Source: Roseovarius mucosus DSM 17069
GTDB taxonomy: Bacteria > Pseudomonadota > Alphaproteobacteria > Rhodobacterales > Rhodobacteraceae
Reading direction: 5' to 3'
Assembly: GCF_000768555.3 (NCBI RefSeq)
Contig: NZ_KN293977.1
Span: 119,901 to 183,900 of the forward strand
DNA length: 64,000 nucleotides
Positions 23,233-30,568 of this stretch are shown one piece after another. The stretch's first letter is position 1. Each line of letters opens with the position of its first letter. The translations under genes were made by a program, and so were the position numbers. The notes under the pieces are model-generated. The model had not been told where the DNA came from, did no database searches, and worked only from the letters and a program-made list of their open reading frames with translations.

Positions 23233-24149
23233 GTCGCGGCCCCGAAGAGGCCACGTGGGCGGAAGATCAGCACGCCCGCCATGAGGATATAGATCGCCAT
23301 GGAGGCGAGAGAGGCGCCGACGGAGTTGGCCGCCGCAGGCTCCATGAAGGTGGCGAAGACGGTTGGAAGAAGGGCGCGGCCCATTGTGTCGGTCAGACCC
23401 ACGAGGAGCGCGCCGATGAACGCGCCCTTGATCGAGCCGATGCCGCCGATCACGATGACCACGAAGGCAAGGATCAGCACCGGCTCGCCCATGCCGACCT
23501 GCACCGATTGCACAGCCCCGATGAGGGCGCCCGCAAAGCCCGCAAGCGCCGCGCCAAGAGCGAAGACGACTGTATAGAGCGCCGAGATATTGACGCCGAG
23601 GGCGGCGATCATCTCTCGGTCATTCTCGCCCGCGCGGATGCGGATGCCGAGGCGGGTTTTCGAGATCATGGCAAAGAGCGCGGCGGCGATCACCAGCCCT
23701 GCGCCAATCATCGCAAGGCGGTAGCGCGAATAGTCGATGCCAAACGGCAGGCGCAGCGTGCCCGAGAGCCAGTCGGGCGTGTCGAGATAGAGCGGGAATG
23801 AGCCAAAGACCCAGCGGGTGCCCTCAGACAGGATCAGGATGAGGGCAAAGGTCGCGAGCACTTGATCGAGGTGGTCGCGGTCATAGAGGCGGCGGATGAC
23901 GAGCAGTTCAATCAGCACGCCCGCAAGCGCGGCAGCAGCAAGGCTGGCGGCGAGCGCGAGAAGGAAAGAGCCGGTCAGCCCCGCCACCCAAGCTGCCGCA
24001 AAGGCACCGATCATGTAGAGCGAGCCATGGGCGAGATTGATAAGTCCCATGACGCCGAAAATGAGCGTGAGCCCGGCCGCCATCAGGAACAGCATCACCC
24101 CGAATTGCAGCCCGTTGAGGGCCTGTTCGATGAGCAGGACGGCGGACAT
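23229..24149 (-). CDS. livH: Branched-chain amino acid-type ABC transporter permease LivH
   Basis: The 306-residue permease begins MSAVLLIEQALNGLQFGVMLFLMAAGLTLIFGVMGLINLAHGSLYM, the LivH hallmark, and ends with the GGIGSIKGAFIGALLVGLTDT loop. It follows the thioesterase gene by eight bases and leads the livHMGF block. No livK-like periplasmic binding protein is encoded nearby. Confidence 0.92.
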   Translation of the reverse strand: MSAVLLIEQALNGLQFGVMLFLMAAGLTLIFGVMGLINLAHGSLYMIGAFAAAWVAGLTGSFLLALAASLAAAALAGVLIELLVIRRLYDRDHLDQVLATFALILILSEGTRWVFGSFPLYLDTPDWLSGTLRLPFGIDYSRYRLAMIGAGLVIAAALFAMISKTRLGIRIRAGENDREMIAALGVNISALYTVVFALGAALAGFAGALIGAVQSVQVGMGEPVLILAFVVIVIGGIGSIKGAFIGALLVGLTDTMGRALLPTVFATFMEPAAANSVGASLASMAIYILMAGVLIFRPRGLFGAAT

Positions 24150-24157
24150 TGCCTGTG

Positions 24158-24640
24158 TCAGACCTTGGGTTTGAGGCCGATACGACGGCCGATGCCGTCG
24201 GGGCGGGGCAGGGCAGCGTGCGCCTTGGCCATGGCGGCCACACGCGCCGCGACATCCTCGGGCATGGGCACGACGCGCGGGCCATTGAGATCCACATGCA
24301 GGGTCAGCCCTTCGCCCGTGGCGGCAATCCAGCCATCGCTGTGATAGAGTTGCTGAAAGAAGTGAAAGCGCTTGCCATCGTGGTCGAGAAGATAAAAGCT
24401 GCTGCGAAGCTGATCGCCCAGTTTCACCTCGCGCAGGTAGCGGATGTGGAATTCGGCGCTGAAGGTGGTGAGGTTGCGGGTGGCGCGATACTCGGGGCCA
24501 AAGCCCATCTCCTCGAACGCCTCATCGGCGCAGCGGTCAAAGAGCACGGTGTAATAGCCCATGTTCATATGACCGTTATAGTCGATCCAGCCCTCTTCGA
24601 CCGGGTGGAAAGCGGAGAGGAAGGGCTGGGCGTCTGGCAT
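24158..24640 (-). CDS. Hot-dog fold acyl-CoA thioesterase
   Basis: The 160-residue protein has the 4-hydroxybenzoyl-CoA thioesterase-type signature WIDYNGHMNMGYYTVLFDRCADE, where the Asp-Tyr-Asn-Gly-His segment belongs to the active site. It then shows the usual sheet pattern with FHIRYLREVKLGDQL. It hydrolyses some acyl-CoA in the cytoplasm. The wording reminds me of the thioesterase partner or domain seen with L-carnitine dehydrogenase, but that is only a guess. GGAGG sits nine bases before the ATG. It is the first gene of the liv operon, so the imported substrate may become a CoA thioester. Confidence 0.8.
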   Translation of the reverse strand: MPDAQPFLSAFHPVEEGWIDYNGHMNMGYYTVLFDRCADEAFEEMGFGPEYRATRNLTTFSAEFHIRYLREVKLGDQLRSSFYLLDHDGKRFHFFQQLYHSDGWIAATGEGLTLHVDLNGPRVVPMPEDVAARVAAMAKAHAALPRPDGIGRRIGLKPKV

Positions 24641-24788
24641 CGGGCCTCCGGGCGGTTGGTTTGCCAGTCTTTTAGGGGATTTGCGGCGGGAATGGCAATG
24701 GCAAGGGGGCGTTGGCGGTTTCGTGATTTGGATTTCAGCGTTATGTGCTTAGCTGTGCGCAGAGTTGGATCAGCAGGGGAGACGCACG

Positions 24789-25274
24789 ATGATCACACGG
24801 CGGGGCGTTTTGGCGGGCGCGGTTCTGGTTGGGGCCGGGGCGGTGGGCTATCTGGTCTGGGGGCGGGGCGGGTTCGAGGAACTGGCGGCGGCCCCGGTTT
24901 ATGCCCCGGAGGGCGTGGCCTTGGGCGGCACCGATCCGGTGGGGTATTTCAGCGAGGGGCGCCCGGTGGCGGGATCGCCTGCGCATCGTTTCGACTGGAA
25001 CGGGGCGACATGGCATTTCGCCAGTGCCGAGAACCGCGACGCCTTTGCCGCCGACCCCGCCCGCTACGCGCCGCAATATGGCGGGTTCTGCGCCTGGGCG
25101 GTGGCGGAGAAGGGCAAGCTTTACTCCACGCAACCGGAGAATTGGGCGATCGTGGAGGGCAAGCTTTACCTCAATTTCAACGATGACATTCAGGGGAAAT
25201 GGCAGGCGGATGTGCCGGGGTTCATCGCCCGTGGGGATGAAAGGTGGCCTGAGGTTTTGAAGGGGGAGGGGTGA
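24789..25274 (+). CDS. Exported YHS-domain protein (first of two in the window)
   Basis: The 161-residue protein starts MITRRGVLAGAVLVGAGAVGYLVWG, with a twin-arginine-like RR and a hydrophobic segment, so it is exported or membrane-anchored. The YHS domain covers about residues 45-110 with LGGTDPVGYFSEG, WHFASAENRDAFAADPARYAPQYGG and a single Cys in GGFCAWAV. YHS domains are often metal- or copper-linked, but here the role is unknown. ATG 24789 has AGGGGAGA upstream. A paralogue at 29665 shares the layout, including PQ(Y/F)GGFCA and V(E/D)GKLYL. Confidence 0.78.
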   Translation: MITRRGVLAGAVLVGAGAVGYLVWGRGGFEELAAAPVYAPEGVALGGTDPVGYFSEGRPVAGSPAHRFDWNGATWHFASAENRDAFAADPARYAPQYGGFCAWAVAEKGKLYSTQPENWAIVEGKLYLNFNDDIQGKWQADVPGFIARGDERWPEVLKGEG

Positions 25275-25423
25275 AGGGGGGGGGCTTAGTGGAGCCTTGG
25301 GTTTTATCCGTGTTATGATGGGTTCCAGCCCGGAGCGGTCACGGCGCCTTAGATGCGAATTTGCGACAGCCGGCCTTCGCTGCGCGGATCGTGAACTCAC
25401 ACAATGCGGGCGTTTTCAGACCT

Positions 25424-25822
25424 TCATGATCTAGGTTCGTTTGTTGCTTCTTTAGCAAGTTTCTGAATCCCCAAACTCGACCGAACATTGCCATTAGCAA
25501 GCCTAATCACAGCTTTTCTTACTATTTCGGCATCAATTTCGTTGGCCATTTTTGAGTCTGCGACTCCTTCAAACTCGTAGGGTTCACAAAGAAATACGCT
25601 TCGCCGAGAAATGTCGTCTATGTATTGGATAAATCCTGACATTTGCAAAACCGAAGCTGCCCTTTCCAGATCACCATTACACATGTTGTCGAAGGTTCTC
25701 ATAGGGCCTTTAACGGCATGCAGTTCTTCCCTGTAATGCATCTCAAAAATGCATCGCGCCAGCTCAAGCAGCATGCCTCGTTTTGAATAATCAGGTTTAG
25801 GCAGCCAAGAAGGGGAATCCAT
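25424..25822 (-). CDS. Hypothetical protein in AT-rich accessory DNA
   Basis: The 132-residue protein starts MDSPSWLPKPDYSKRGMLLELARCIFEMHY. It looks soluble and mostly helical, without signal peptide or membrane segment. I do not recognise a family. The gene is clearly more AT-rich than its neighbours and uses codons such as TTA, AAA and AGA that the core genes avoid, which suggests acquisition by transfer. It stands alone, facing the YHS gene. Confidence 0.5.
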   Translation of the reverse strand: MDSPSWLPKPDYSKRGMLLELARCIFEMHYREELHAVKGPMRTFDNMCNGDLERAASVLQMSGFIQYIDDISRRSVFLCEPYEFEGVADSKMANEIDAEIVRKAVIRLANGNVRSSLGIQKLAKEATNEPRS

Positions 25823-25987
25823 AATGCAGCTTTATGATCGTGCTTGAGTTCTAAAACAAGCGATACAATGGACTCTCATCCGGCATTCGCAGCACTCAGC
25901 TTGAAGGTTCGGTGTCAGGAACCTACCCCAACTTTTGCAAACTCCGCTTCCTGCGCATTGGTGACCTTGGTCCGTAGTGCAGCATTG

Positions 25988-26045
25988 ATGTCGTCATAAT
26001 ATGCGCCGTGGCGGAGTTGCGCTCGGCTGTGTCGTTTTAAATGCT
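25988..26045 (-). pseudogene. htpX fragment (short degenerate duplicate)
   Basis: On the minus strand this stretch reads NDTAERNSATAHI. It matches [13 protein letters not shown] of the htpX gene at 32108-32969, and at DNA level it aligns with 32232-32280 in the same orientation with few mismatches over about 40 bases. Homology stops abruptly on both sides. It is a leftover of a second htpX copy or of a recombination event across the accessory region. Confidence 0.55.
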
Positions 26046-26054
26046 CGCAATCAA

Positions 26055-26148
26055 GGCACCGTTGGTGCCGCCGCGCAGCGCCCGTCCGCCCCGTCGCACC
26101 GAAGGTGCGCCGCTTACGTTTGGCGCGCCTCTGGCGTGGCGGACGGGC
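26055..26148. repeat. Cluster of GC-rich inverted repeats
   Basis: Three inverted repeats lie within 94 bases: GGCACC-GTT-GGTGCC (26055-26069), GCACC-GAA-GGTGC (about 26096-26108), and an outer 11-bp pair GCCCGTCCGCC (26080-26090) / GGCGGACGGGC (26138-26148). They lie downstream of tetR on the minus strand. They lack a T-tract and could be a dispersed structured repeat or an RNA 3' end. Confidence 0.5.
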
Positions 26149-26191
26149 ACCGCGCGCCGAGACCCCCCTCGCGCCCCCTCTGGGCAGGCGG

Positions 26192-26776
26192 CTATACGTC
26201 GGCGAGGGCCGCATCAATCATTCGGGTCGCCATTTCCTTTGCGATCTGCGCTGCCTCGGGCATGCTGCGCACATGGGCCGTGGAGATGGCTCCTTCTTTG
26301 AGCAGGGCCAACTGCTCGGCCAGTTTTTCCGGGGCTGCTGCGCCGGCGTCGGCACACAGCCGTTCGAGATATTTCAGGATGCTCCGCTTGTGTTCGGCGG
26401 CAACGCGATGCGCGGGATGCGACGGATCGCTGAATTCTCCGGCGGCATTGATGAAGGCGCAGCCGTGAAAGCCCAATCCCCTGAACGCCCGTCCTTCGAA
26501 CCAGGTTTCCAGTGCATCGAACATCGCAAGCAGTCGCGCACGCGGCTCTGTTGAAGCCTTTTCCATTTCGCCCATAAGCCAGTTTCGGAACTGTTCGTCT
26601 CGCCGGTGCAGCACCGCGAGAATCAGTTCGTCCTTGGACCGGAAGTGGTTGTAGAGCGTCATCTTCGCGACGCCGGATTCTTCCAGAATCTTGTCGATCC
26701 CGGTGGCATTGAAGCCGCCCGCGTAAAAAAGTTTCAAGGCAGTTTCTACGAGATCGTCGCGACGGGACTTTGCCAT
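26192..26776 (-). CDS. TetR/AcrR family transcriptional repressor
   Basis: The 194-residue protein has the TetR N-terminal helix-turn-helix: MAKSRRDDLVETALKLFYAGGFNATGIDKILEESGVAKMTLYNHFRSKDELI. A helical ligand-binding domain follows, with CAFINAAGEF and HPAHRVAAEHKRSI, a wording common in repressors of electrophile or oxidant genes. ATG 26776 was chosen; the upstream in-frame extension crosses the intergenic operators. It is divergent from the AhpD-like gene. Palindromes at 26793-26806 and 26894-26903 lie between them, so it probably represses both itself and the cassette. Confidence 0.88.
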   Translation of the reverse strand: MAKSRRDDLVETALKLFYAGGFNATGIDKILEESGVAKMTLYNHFRSKDELILAVLHRRDEQFRNWLMGEMEKASTEPRARLLAMFDALETWFEGRAFRGLGFHGCAFINAAGEFSDPSHPAHRVAAEHKRSILKYLERLCADAGAAAPEKLAEQLALLKEGAISTAHVRSMPEAAQIAKEMATRMIDAALADV

Positions 26777-26792
26777 AATATTTAACCTATTC

Positions 26793-26806
26793 AGACAGTT
26801 CTGTCT
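26793..26806. promoter_or_regulatory. Probable TetR operator O1 (tetR side)
   Basis: AGACAG-TT-CTGTCT is a perfect 14-base palindrome 17 bases upstream of the tetR start codon. It shares the AGACAG half with the second site at 26891-26903. Autorepression is the simplest reading. Confidence 0.6.
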
Positions 26807-26881
26807 ATATGTGGCAGGGATTGCACAGTATTTCAAGCCATCAAGCCGGGGTATTCCATCAAAAGCAGGAGGTTTTTGAGC

Positions 26882-26910
26882 TTGCACATAGACAGACCGG
26901 TCTTTATATA
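26882..26910 (+). promoter_or_regulatory. Promoter with embedded TetR operator O2 for the AhpD-like cassette
   Basis: A -35 element TTGCAC (26882-26887) and a -10 element TATATA (26905-26910) are separated by exactly 17 bases. The perfect palindrome AGACCGGTCT (26894-26903) lies inside that spacer. A repressor bound there would block RNA polymerase. The AhpD-like start codon is 37 bases downstream of the -10 element. Confidence 0.65.
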
Positions 26911-26946
26911 TGCTTGGCATTCGAACCAACCAGAGTGAGACAAACC

Positions 26947-27495
26947 ATGACCCGTATCGACATTCCCTCTTCGATTGAAACCGCTCCGACGGCAGCGCGG
27001 CCGCTGCTGGATGCTGTGAAAAAGATGCTCGGCAGCGTGCCCAACCTGTTTCGTATCACCGCCAACAGCCCTGCCGCGCTCGAAGGTTATCTCGGCCTGA
27101 ACGGCGCGCTCGCCAAGGGCAGTCTCGACGCCAAGACCCGTGAGCGCATCGCGCTGGCCGTGGCGCAGGTGAATGGCTGCGACTACTGCCTTGCCGCCCA
27201 CAGCTATCTCGGCACGCATGTGGCCAAGCTCGACGCGGCGGAAATCGCCGCCAACCGCGACGCCTCTTCCTTGGACCCAAAGGCCAATGTCGCCGTCGGT
27301 TTCGCGGTCAAGCTCGTCATCGAGCGCGGCCATGTCGGTGCCGACGATGTCACCGCGCTCAAGTCTGCGGGCTATACCGAGGCCGAGATCGTGGAGATCG
27401 TGGCACATGTCGCGCTCAACACGCTGACCAATTACATCAATTCTGCACTCGATACGCCGATCGATTTCCCGGTGGTCAGCGCCAAGGTGGCCTGA
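26947..27495 (+). CDS. AhpD-like carboxymuconolactone decarboxylase family protein
   Basis: The 182-residue protein carries the AhpD core [21 protein letters not shown], with the Glu-...-Cys-X-X-Cys-...-His set used for peroxidatic thiol chemistry. Many relatives are stress-induced peroxidase-like proteins; others are decarboxylases. ATG 26947 follows the TetR-controlled promoter directly, and the frame upstream of it is intergenic. It is the first gene of the cassette and the most likely direct target of the divergent TetR. Confidence 0.85.
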   Translation: MTRIDIPSSIETAPTAARPLLDAVKKMLGSVPNLFRITANSPAALEGYLGLNGALAKGSLDAKTRERIALAVAQVNGCDYCLAAHSYLGTHVAKLDAAEIAANRDASSLDPKANVAVGFAVKLVIERGHVGADDVTALKSAGYTEAEIVEIVAHVALNTLTNYINSALDTPIDFPVVSAKVA

Positions 27496-27581
27496 TCCCG
27501 ATGGCGCCCCGGAAGCCCCCATGTGGACCCCTCCCTGTCCTGGCCGGGGCGCCAGAATTTCATCACTTAGGAGAATACCCG

Positions 27582-28046
27582 ATGACACGCCCACCTCTGC
27601 CGCCCTTCGACGAAACCGCTGCCATTACCAAGGTCCGCATGGCCGAGGATGGCTGGAACAGCCGTGACCCCGAAAAGGTCGCGCTTGCCTATACGGCCGA
27701 TTGCCAGTGGCGCAACCGTGCGGAAATCTTTCAGGGCCGTGACCGGATCGTCGATTTCCTCACCCGCAAATGGGCGCGCGAGCTCGATTATCGTCTCATC
27801 AAGGAATTGTGGGCCTGGCACGGCAACCGGATCGCCGTGCGGTTCGCCTATGAATACCGCGACGACAGCGGCGCGTGGTTCCGCGCCTATGGCAACGAGA
27901 ACTGGGAGTTTGCCGAAAACGGCCTGATGCGCCAGCGCATTGCCTCGATCAACGACTTGCCGATCACCGAGCAAGAGCGTCTCTTTCGCTGGCCGCAGGG
28001 GCGTCGTCCGGACGATCACCCCGGCCTGTCGGCTCTTGGCCTCTGA
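27582..28046 (+). CDS. NTF2-like protein (DUF1348 / SnoaL-like)
   Basis: The 154-residue protein starts [46 protein letters not shown]. This is the conserved opening of the DUF1348 nuclear-transport-factor-2-like family, followed by [29 protein letters not shown]. Members form small cone-shaped dimers and their substrates are mostly unknown. AGGAGA at 27569 supports ATG 27582. It lies 86 bases after the AhpD-like gene and probably shares its transcript. Confidence 0.82.
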   Translation: MTRPPLPPFDETAAITKVRMAEDGWNSRDPEKVALAYTADCQWRNRAEIFQGRDRIVDFLTRKWARELDYRLIKELWAWHGNRIAVRFAYEYRDDSGAWFRAYGNENWEFAENGLMRQRIASINDLPITEQERLFRWPQGRRPDDHPGLSALGL

Positions 28047-28057
28047 GGCGTTGGGCT

Positions 28058-28321
28058 ATGCCCCTCGGAGTCGCCGATCTCGCCTTTGCCCCGACCGTGT
28101 GCGGTGAACAGGCGCATCTTGGCTCTGCCGCGCTCTATGGGAGTGCCCCGCCGGCCAACCGCGCGATCATCATTCGTGTCGCTGCCTATAACTGGACCTG
28201 CTGTCGGCACACCCCGGAGCGCCGCACCGATGCCGAGCATGGTGTCGAGATTGCCTCGCTTTAGGCCCGGGTCGATGCACTGCAAAGCACATTGACCAAG
28301 GCCGGGCTTTTCCCGGCCTGA
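28058..28321 (+). pseudogene. Remnant of a pyridoxamine-phosphate-oxidase-like flavin protein, C-terminal part
   Basis: From ATG 28058 the frame reads PANRAIIIRVAAYNWTCCRHTPERRTD and then hits TAG at 28262-28264. The same frame continues past the stop as ARVDALQSTLTKAGLFPA to TGA at 28319-28321. This resembles the C-terminal end of flavin-nucleotide-binding PPOX proteins (RAxVIxVEAFDWNCPQHITPRYT followed by a short coiled segment). The N-terminal two thirds are missing and a stop interrupts the rest. I call it a decayed gene in the cassette. The assignment rests on pattern memory only. Confidence 0.5.
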
Positions 28322-28382
28322 CTGGAAGGATCAAACCCAAGGGCGCAGGCCCAGATTTCAAGCCACGAAGTGGATCATTAAA

Positions 28383-28577
28383 ATGAAAGACAGAAACTCG
28401 CTTCTTATCTCTGCCCTTGCCATGGCAATTACCGTCGGCAATGTCGCGATCCCGTCGGTTATGGCAGAGCCAGATCAGGCCCGGATGGCGGTGGCCGACA
28501 AGGCCGCCCCCGACCATCACGCGCCGATGAAAACAGCCGCCTGCGCCCTCGCATTGACCGAAATGCCGGCAGATTGA
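28383..28577 (+). CDS. Small putative secreted protein
   Basis: The 64-residue frame starts MKDRNSLLISALAMAITVGNVAIPSVMA, a plausible Sec signal peptide with cleavage after VMA. A 36-residue mature part with DHHAPMKTAACALALTEMPAD follows. There is no convincing ribosome-binding site. It could be a real short exported peptide or the start of a gene whose 3' part has been lost. It lies between the PPOX remnant and the isochorismatase gene on the same strand. Confidence 0.35.
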   Translation: MKDRNSLLISALAMAITVGNVAIPSVMAEPDQARMAVADKAAPDHHAPMKTAACALALTEMPAD

Positions 28578-28768
28578 CCCCGATTTTGGCACCCCCTGCG
28601 AGGGTGCCGATCCCAAAGGAAAGCGGACATCGCTCCCTCTCGCCCGCGGCGTGATCCACGACCGCGACCAGGTGACGGCTGTCTCCTGATGCGGTCGGTG
28701 TGATCCCGCCAACCTGGCATTGCGGCAATGACGCCGCGCTGTCCTAACCCCTGAACAGGAGACTGACC

Positions 28769-29614
28769 ATGAAACACGACCATGACCACGACTGCGGCTG
28801 CGGGATCACGCACGAGCATGTCGACCTTGCCCGCCGCCGGGTTCTTGCCGGGGCCGCCGCCGGAGTCGCCGCCCTCACCGGTGGTGCCGCCACTGCGGCC
28901 ACGGACGAGGCGCGCGCCTATTACGCCGACCCCGAGACACCGGGTCTGCCGCAGATCGACATGGAGATCGACCCCGGTCGCACCGCGCTTGTTGTCACTG
29001 ATCCGCAGATCGACTTTCTGTCCGAGGATGGCGTCACCTGGGGCGTTGTCGGCGAGAGCGTGACCGAGCAGGGCACGGTGGACAATATCGAGCGCCTCTT
29101 TGCTGCCGCCAAGGCGGCCGGCATGCCGGTCTTTATCTCGCCCCACTACTATTACCCGCACGATCACAAGTGGCAGTTCGAGGGCACGCTGGAGAAGACC
29201 ATGCACTCGATCGGCATGTTCGACCGCCTCGGTCCGCTCAACCTCGACAACTTCGAAGGTTCCGGCGCCGACTGGATGCCGCAATACAAGACGTATATCG
29301 AGGATGGCGAAACCATCGTCTGTTCGCCCCACAAGATCTATGGCCCCGCGCAGAACGACCTGAACCTGCAACTGCGCAAGCGCGGCATCGACAAGGTCAT
29401 CCTTGCGGGCATGTCCGCCAACCTCTGCACGCAGGCGCATCTCTACGAGTTGTTGGAGCTTGGGTACGAAGTGGCCGTCGTCCGTGATGCCACGGCAGGG
29501 GCCAAGGTGCCCGAGGGCGACGGATATCTCGCCGCCATCATCAATTTCCGCATGGTCGCCAACGGCGTGTGGTGGACGGACGATGCCGTGAAACGCATCG
29601 CCGCCGCAGGCTGA
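28769..29614 (+). CDS. Exported isochorismatase-family cysteine hydrolase
   Basis: The 281-residue protein has the isochorismatase-like hydrolase fold with the catalytic triad Asp78 (LVVTDPQIDF), Lys189 (SPHKIYG) and Cys220 (GMSANLCTQAHLYELL). Family members hydrolyse isochorismate, nicotinamide or related amides; the substrate here is unknown. Unusually, the N-terminus is rich in His, Asp and Cys (residues 3-17). It is followed by ARRRVLAGAAAGVAALTGGAATA, a twin-arginine-like signal, so the enzyme is probably exported. It ends the cassette together with the YHS gene 50 bases downstream. Confidence 0.82.
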   Translation: MKHDHDHDCGCGITHEHVDLARRRVLAGAAAGVAALTGGAATAATDEARAYYADPETPGLPQIDMEIDPGRTALVVTDPQIDFLSEDGVTWGVVGESVTEQGTVDNIERLFAAAKAAGMPVFISPHYYYPHDHKWQFEGTLEKTMHSIGMFDRLGPLNLDNFEGSGADWMPQYKTYIEDGETIVCSPHKIYGPAQNDLNLQLRKRGIDKVILAGMSANLCTQAHLYELLELGYEVAVVRDATAGAKVPEGDGYLAAIINFRMVANGVWWTDDAVKRIAAAG

Positions 29615-29664
29615 GCTTTCTTTCCCATACCCAATCATACAATCAACCCTGAAGGAGACTTGCA

Positions 29665-30174
29665 ATGAAACCTCAACTGATCAAGGACATCGCGAATTGG
29701 GCAACCATCCTAACGGTCGCCTCGGCTGCCACGCTTACACTTGCGACATGGGCCTATGCCGCTGACGAATACAACGTTGTCAACGGCTACACCCTTGGGG
29801 GGCAACCGCTGGGCCTGCATGGGATCGATCCGGTGTCGATGTTCGGCGACCAGGGGCCGTTGACCGGCGACGCCTCACTCACCGCGAGCCATGACGGTAT
29901 CGACTATTACTTCGCCTCTGCGGCGGCAAAGCAGGCGTTCGAAGCGAACCCGACAGGCTACCTGCCTCAATTCGGCGGCTTCTGTGCCTTTGGCGTCTTC
30001 GTCGGAAAGAAGCTTGATGGTGATGTTCGCTATGCCGATATCGTCGACGGCAAGCTCTATCTCTTCGTGAACGCCGCGATTCTGGCAAAATACCACGAAG
30101 ACCCCGACGGCGTCATTGCGGGCGCTGAGGCCAATTGGCCCGGGATTTTGCATACCTCTGTGAGCGAACTTTGA
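29665..30174 (+). CDS. Exported YHS-domain protein (second copy)
   Basis: The 169-residue protein starts with a signal peptide (hydrophobic ILTVASAATLTLATWAYAA, cleavage likely after AYA). The YHS-type domain has LHGIDPVSMFGDQG, YYFASAAAKQAFEANPTGYLPQFGG and a single Cys in GGFCAFGV. It ends VDGKLYLFVNAAILAKY. AAGGAGA precedes the ATG. It is a paralogue of the protein at 24789 and ends the TetR-linked cassette, suggesting a periplasmic job alongside the isochorismatase-like enzyme. Confidence 0.8.
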   Translation: MKPQLIKDIANWATILTVASAATLTLATWAYAADEYNVVNGYTLGGQPLGLHGIDPVSMFGDQGPLTGDASLTASHDGIDYYFASAAAKQAFEANPTGYLPQFGGFCAFGVFVGKKLDGDVRYADIVDGKLYLFVNAAILAKYHEDPDGVIAGAEANWPGILHTSVSEL

Positions 30175-30568
30175 CGTAGATCGCGACGAAGAGTGGGGCG
30201 GCTCATGCAACTGCTTGGGTCGCTCGCCACGCCGCCGGTGATGGATGACGGACGTTCGCGGTTTGCGCAGCGAATGACCACGGTCCGGCCGCCACTTGGC
30301 GATGCGGCAACGTTCTACCTAGGCCATAGTGGCAGTCGCCCAAACGGCCGAATGCCACGTTGCAGCTTGGCTGAACCGGGCCTTTGGCTTCTAGCGCAGA
30401 ATTCTGCAGCTCAGAGGTCCGCAGAGCGGGACAAAGGGGTCACTGGACTCTTTAATCTGTACGGCGGGTCTAGGGTATTACGGAAGTGGCGAAAAACTCC
30501 TCGAGCAGGATGCGGAAGTTCGCACCACCGAAAGAATGTTGGATATCTGAATCGGGCAAAGTCGGGAA
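30175..30568. other. Gene-free stretch between the cassette and the nuclease-like gene
   Basis: The 394 bases hold no gene I can support. One open plus-strand frame (30193-30582) has composition unlike a protein and no ribosome-binding site. Base composition falls towards the nuclease-like gene, marking the change to AT-richer accessory DNA. No clear terminator or attachment site is visible. Confidence 0.5.

Larger units (their letters stand above)
25823..26191. other. Gene-free stretch with remnants and inverted repeats
   Basis: This 369-base stretch holds no intact gene that I can support. It contains a short htpX-like fragment (about 25988-26045), an unrelated coding-like tail on the minus strand (25915-25995, reading AYYDDINAALRTKVTNAQEA before a stop), and a GC-rich cluster of inverted repeats (26055-26148). 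It looks like a junction of several past rearrangements. Confidence 0.5.
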
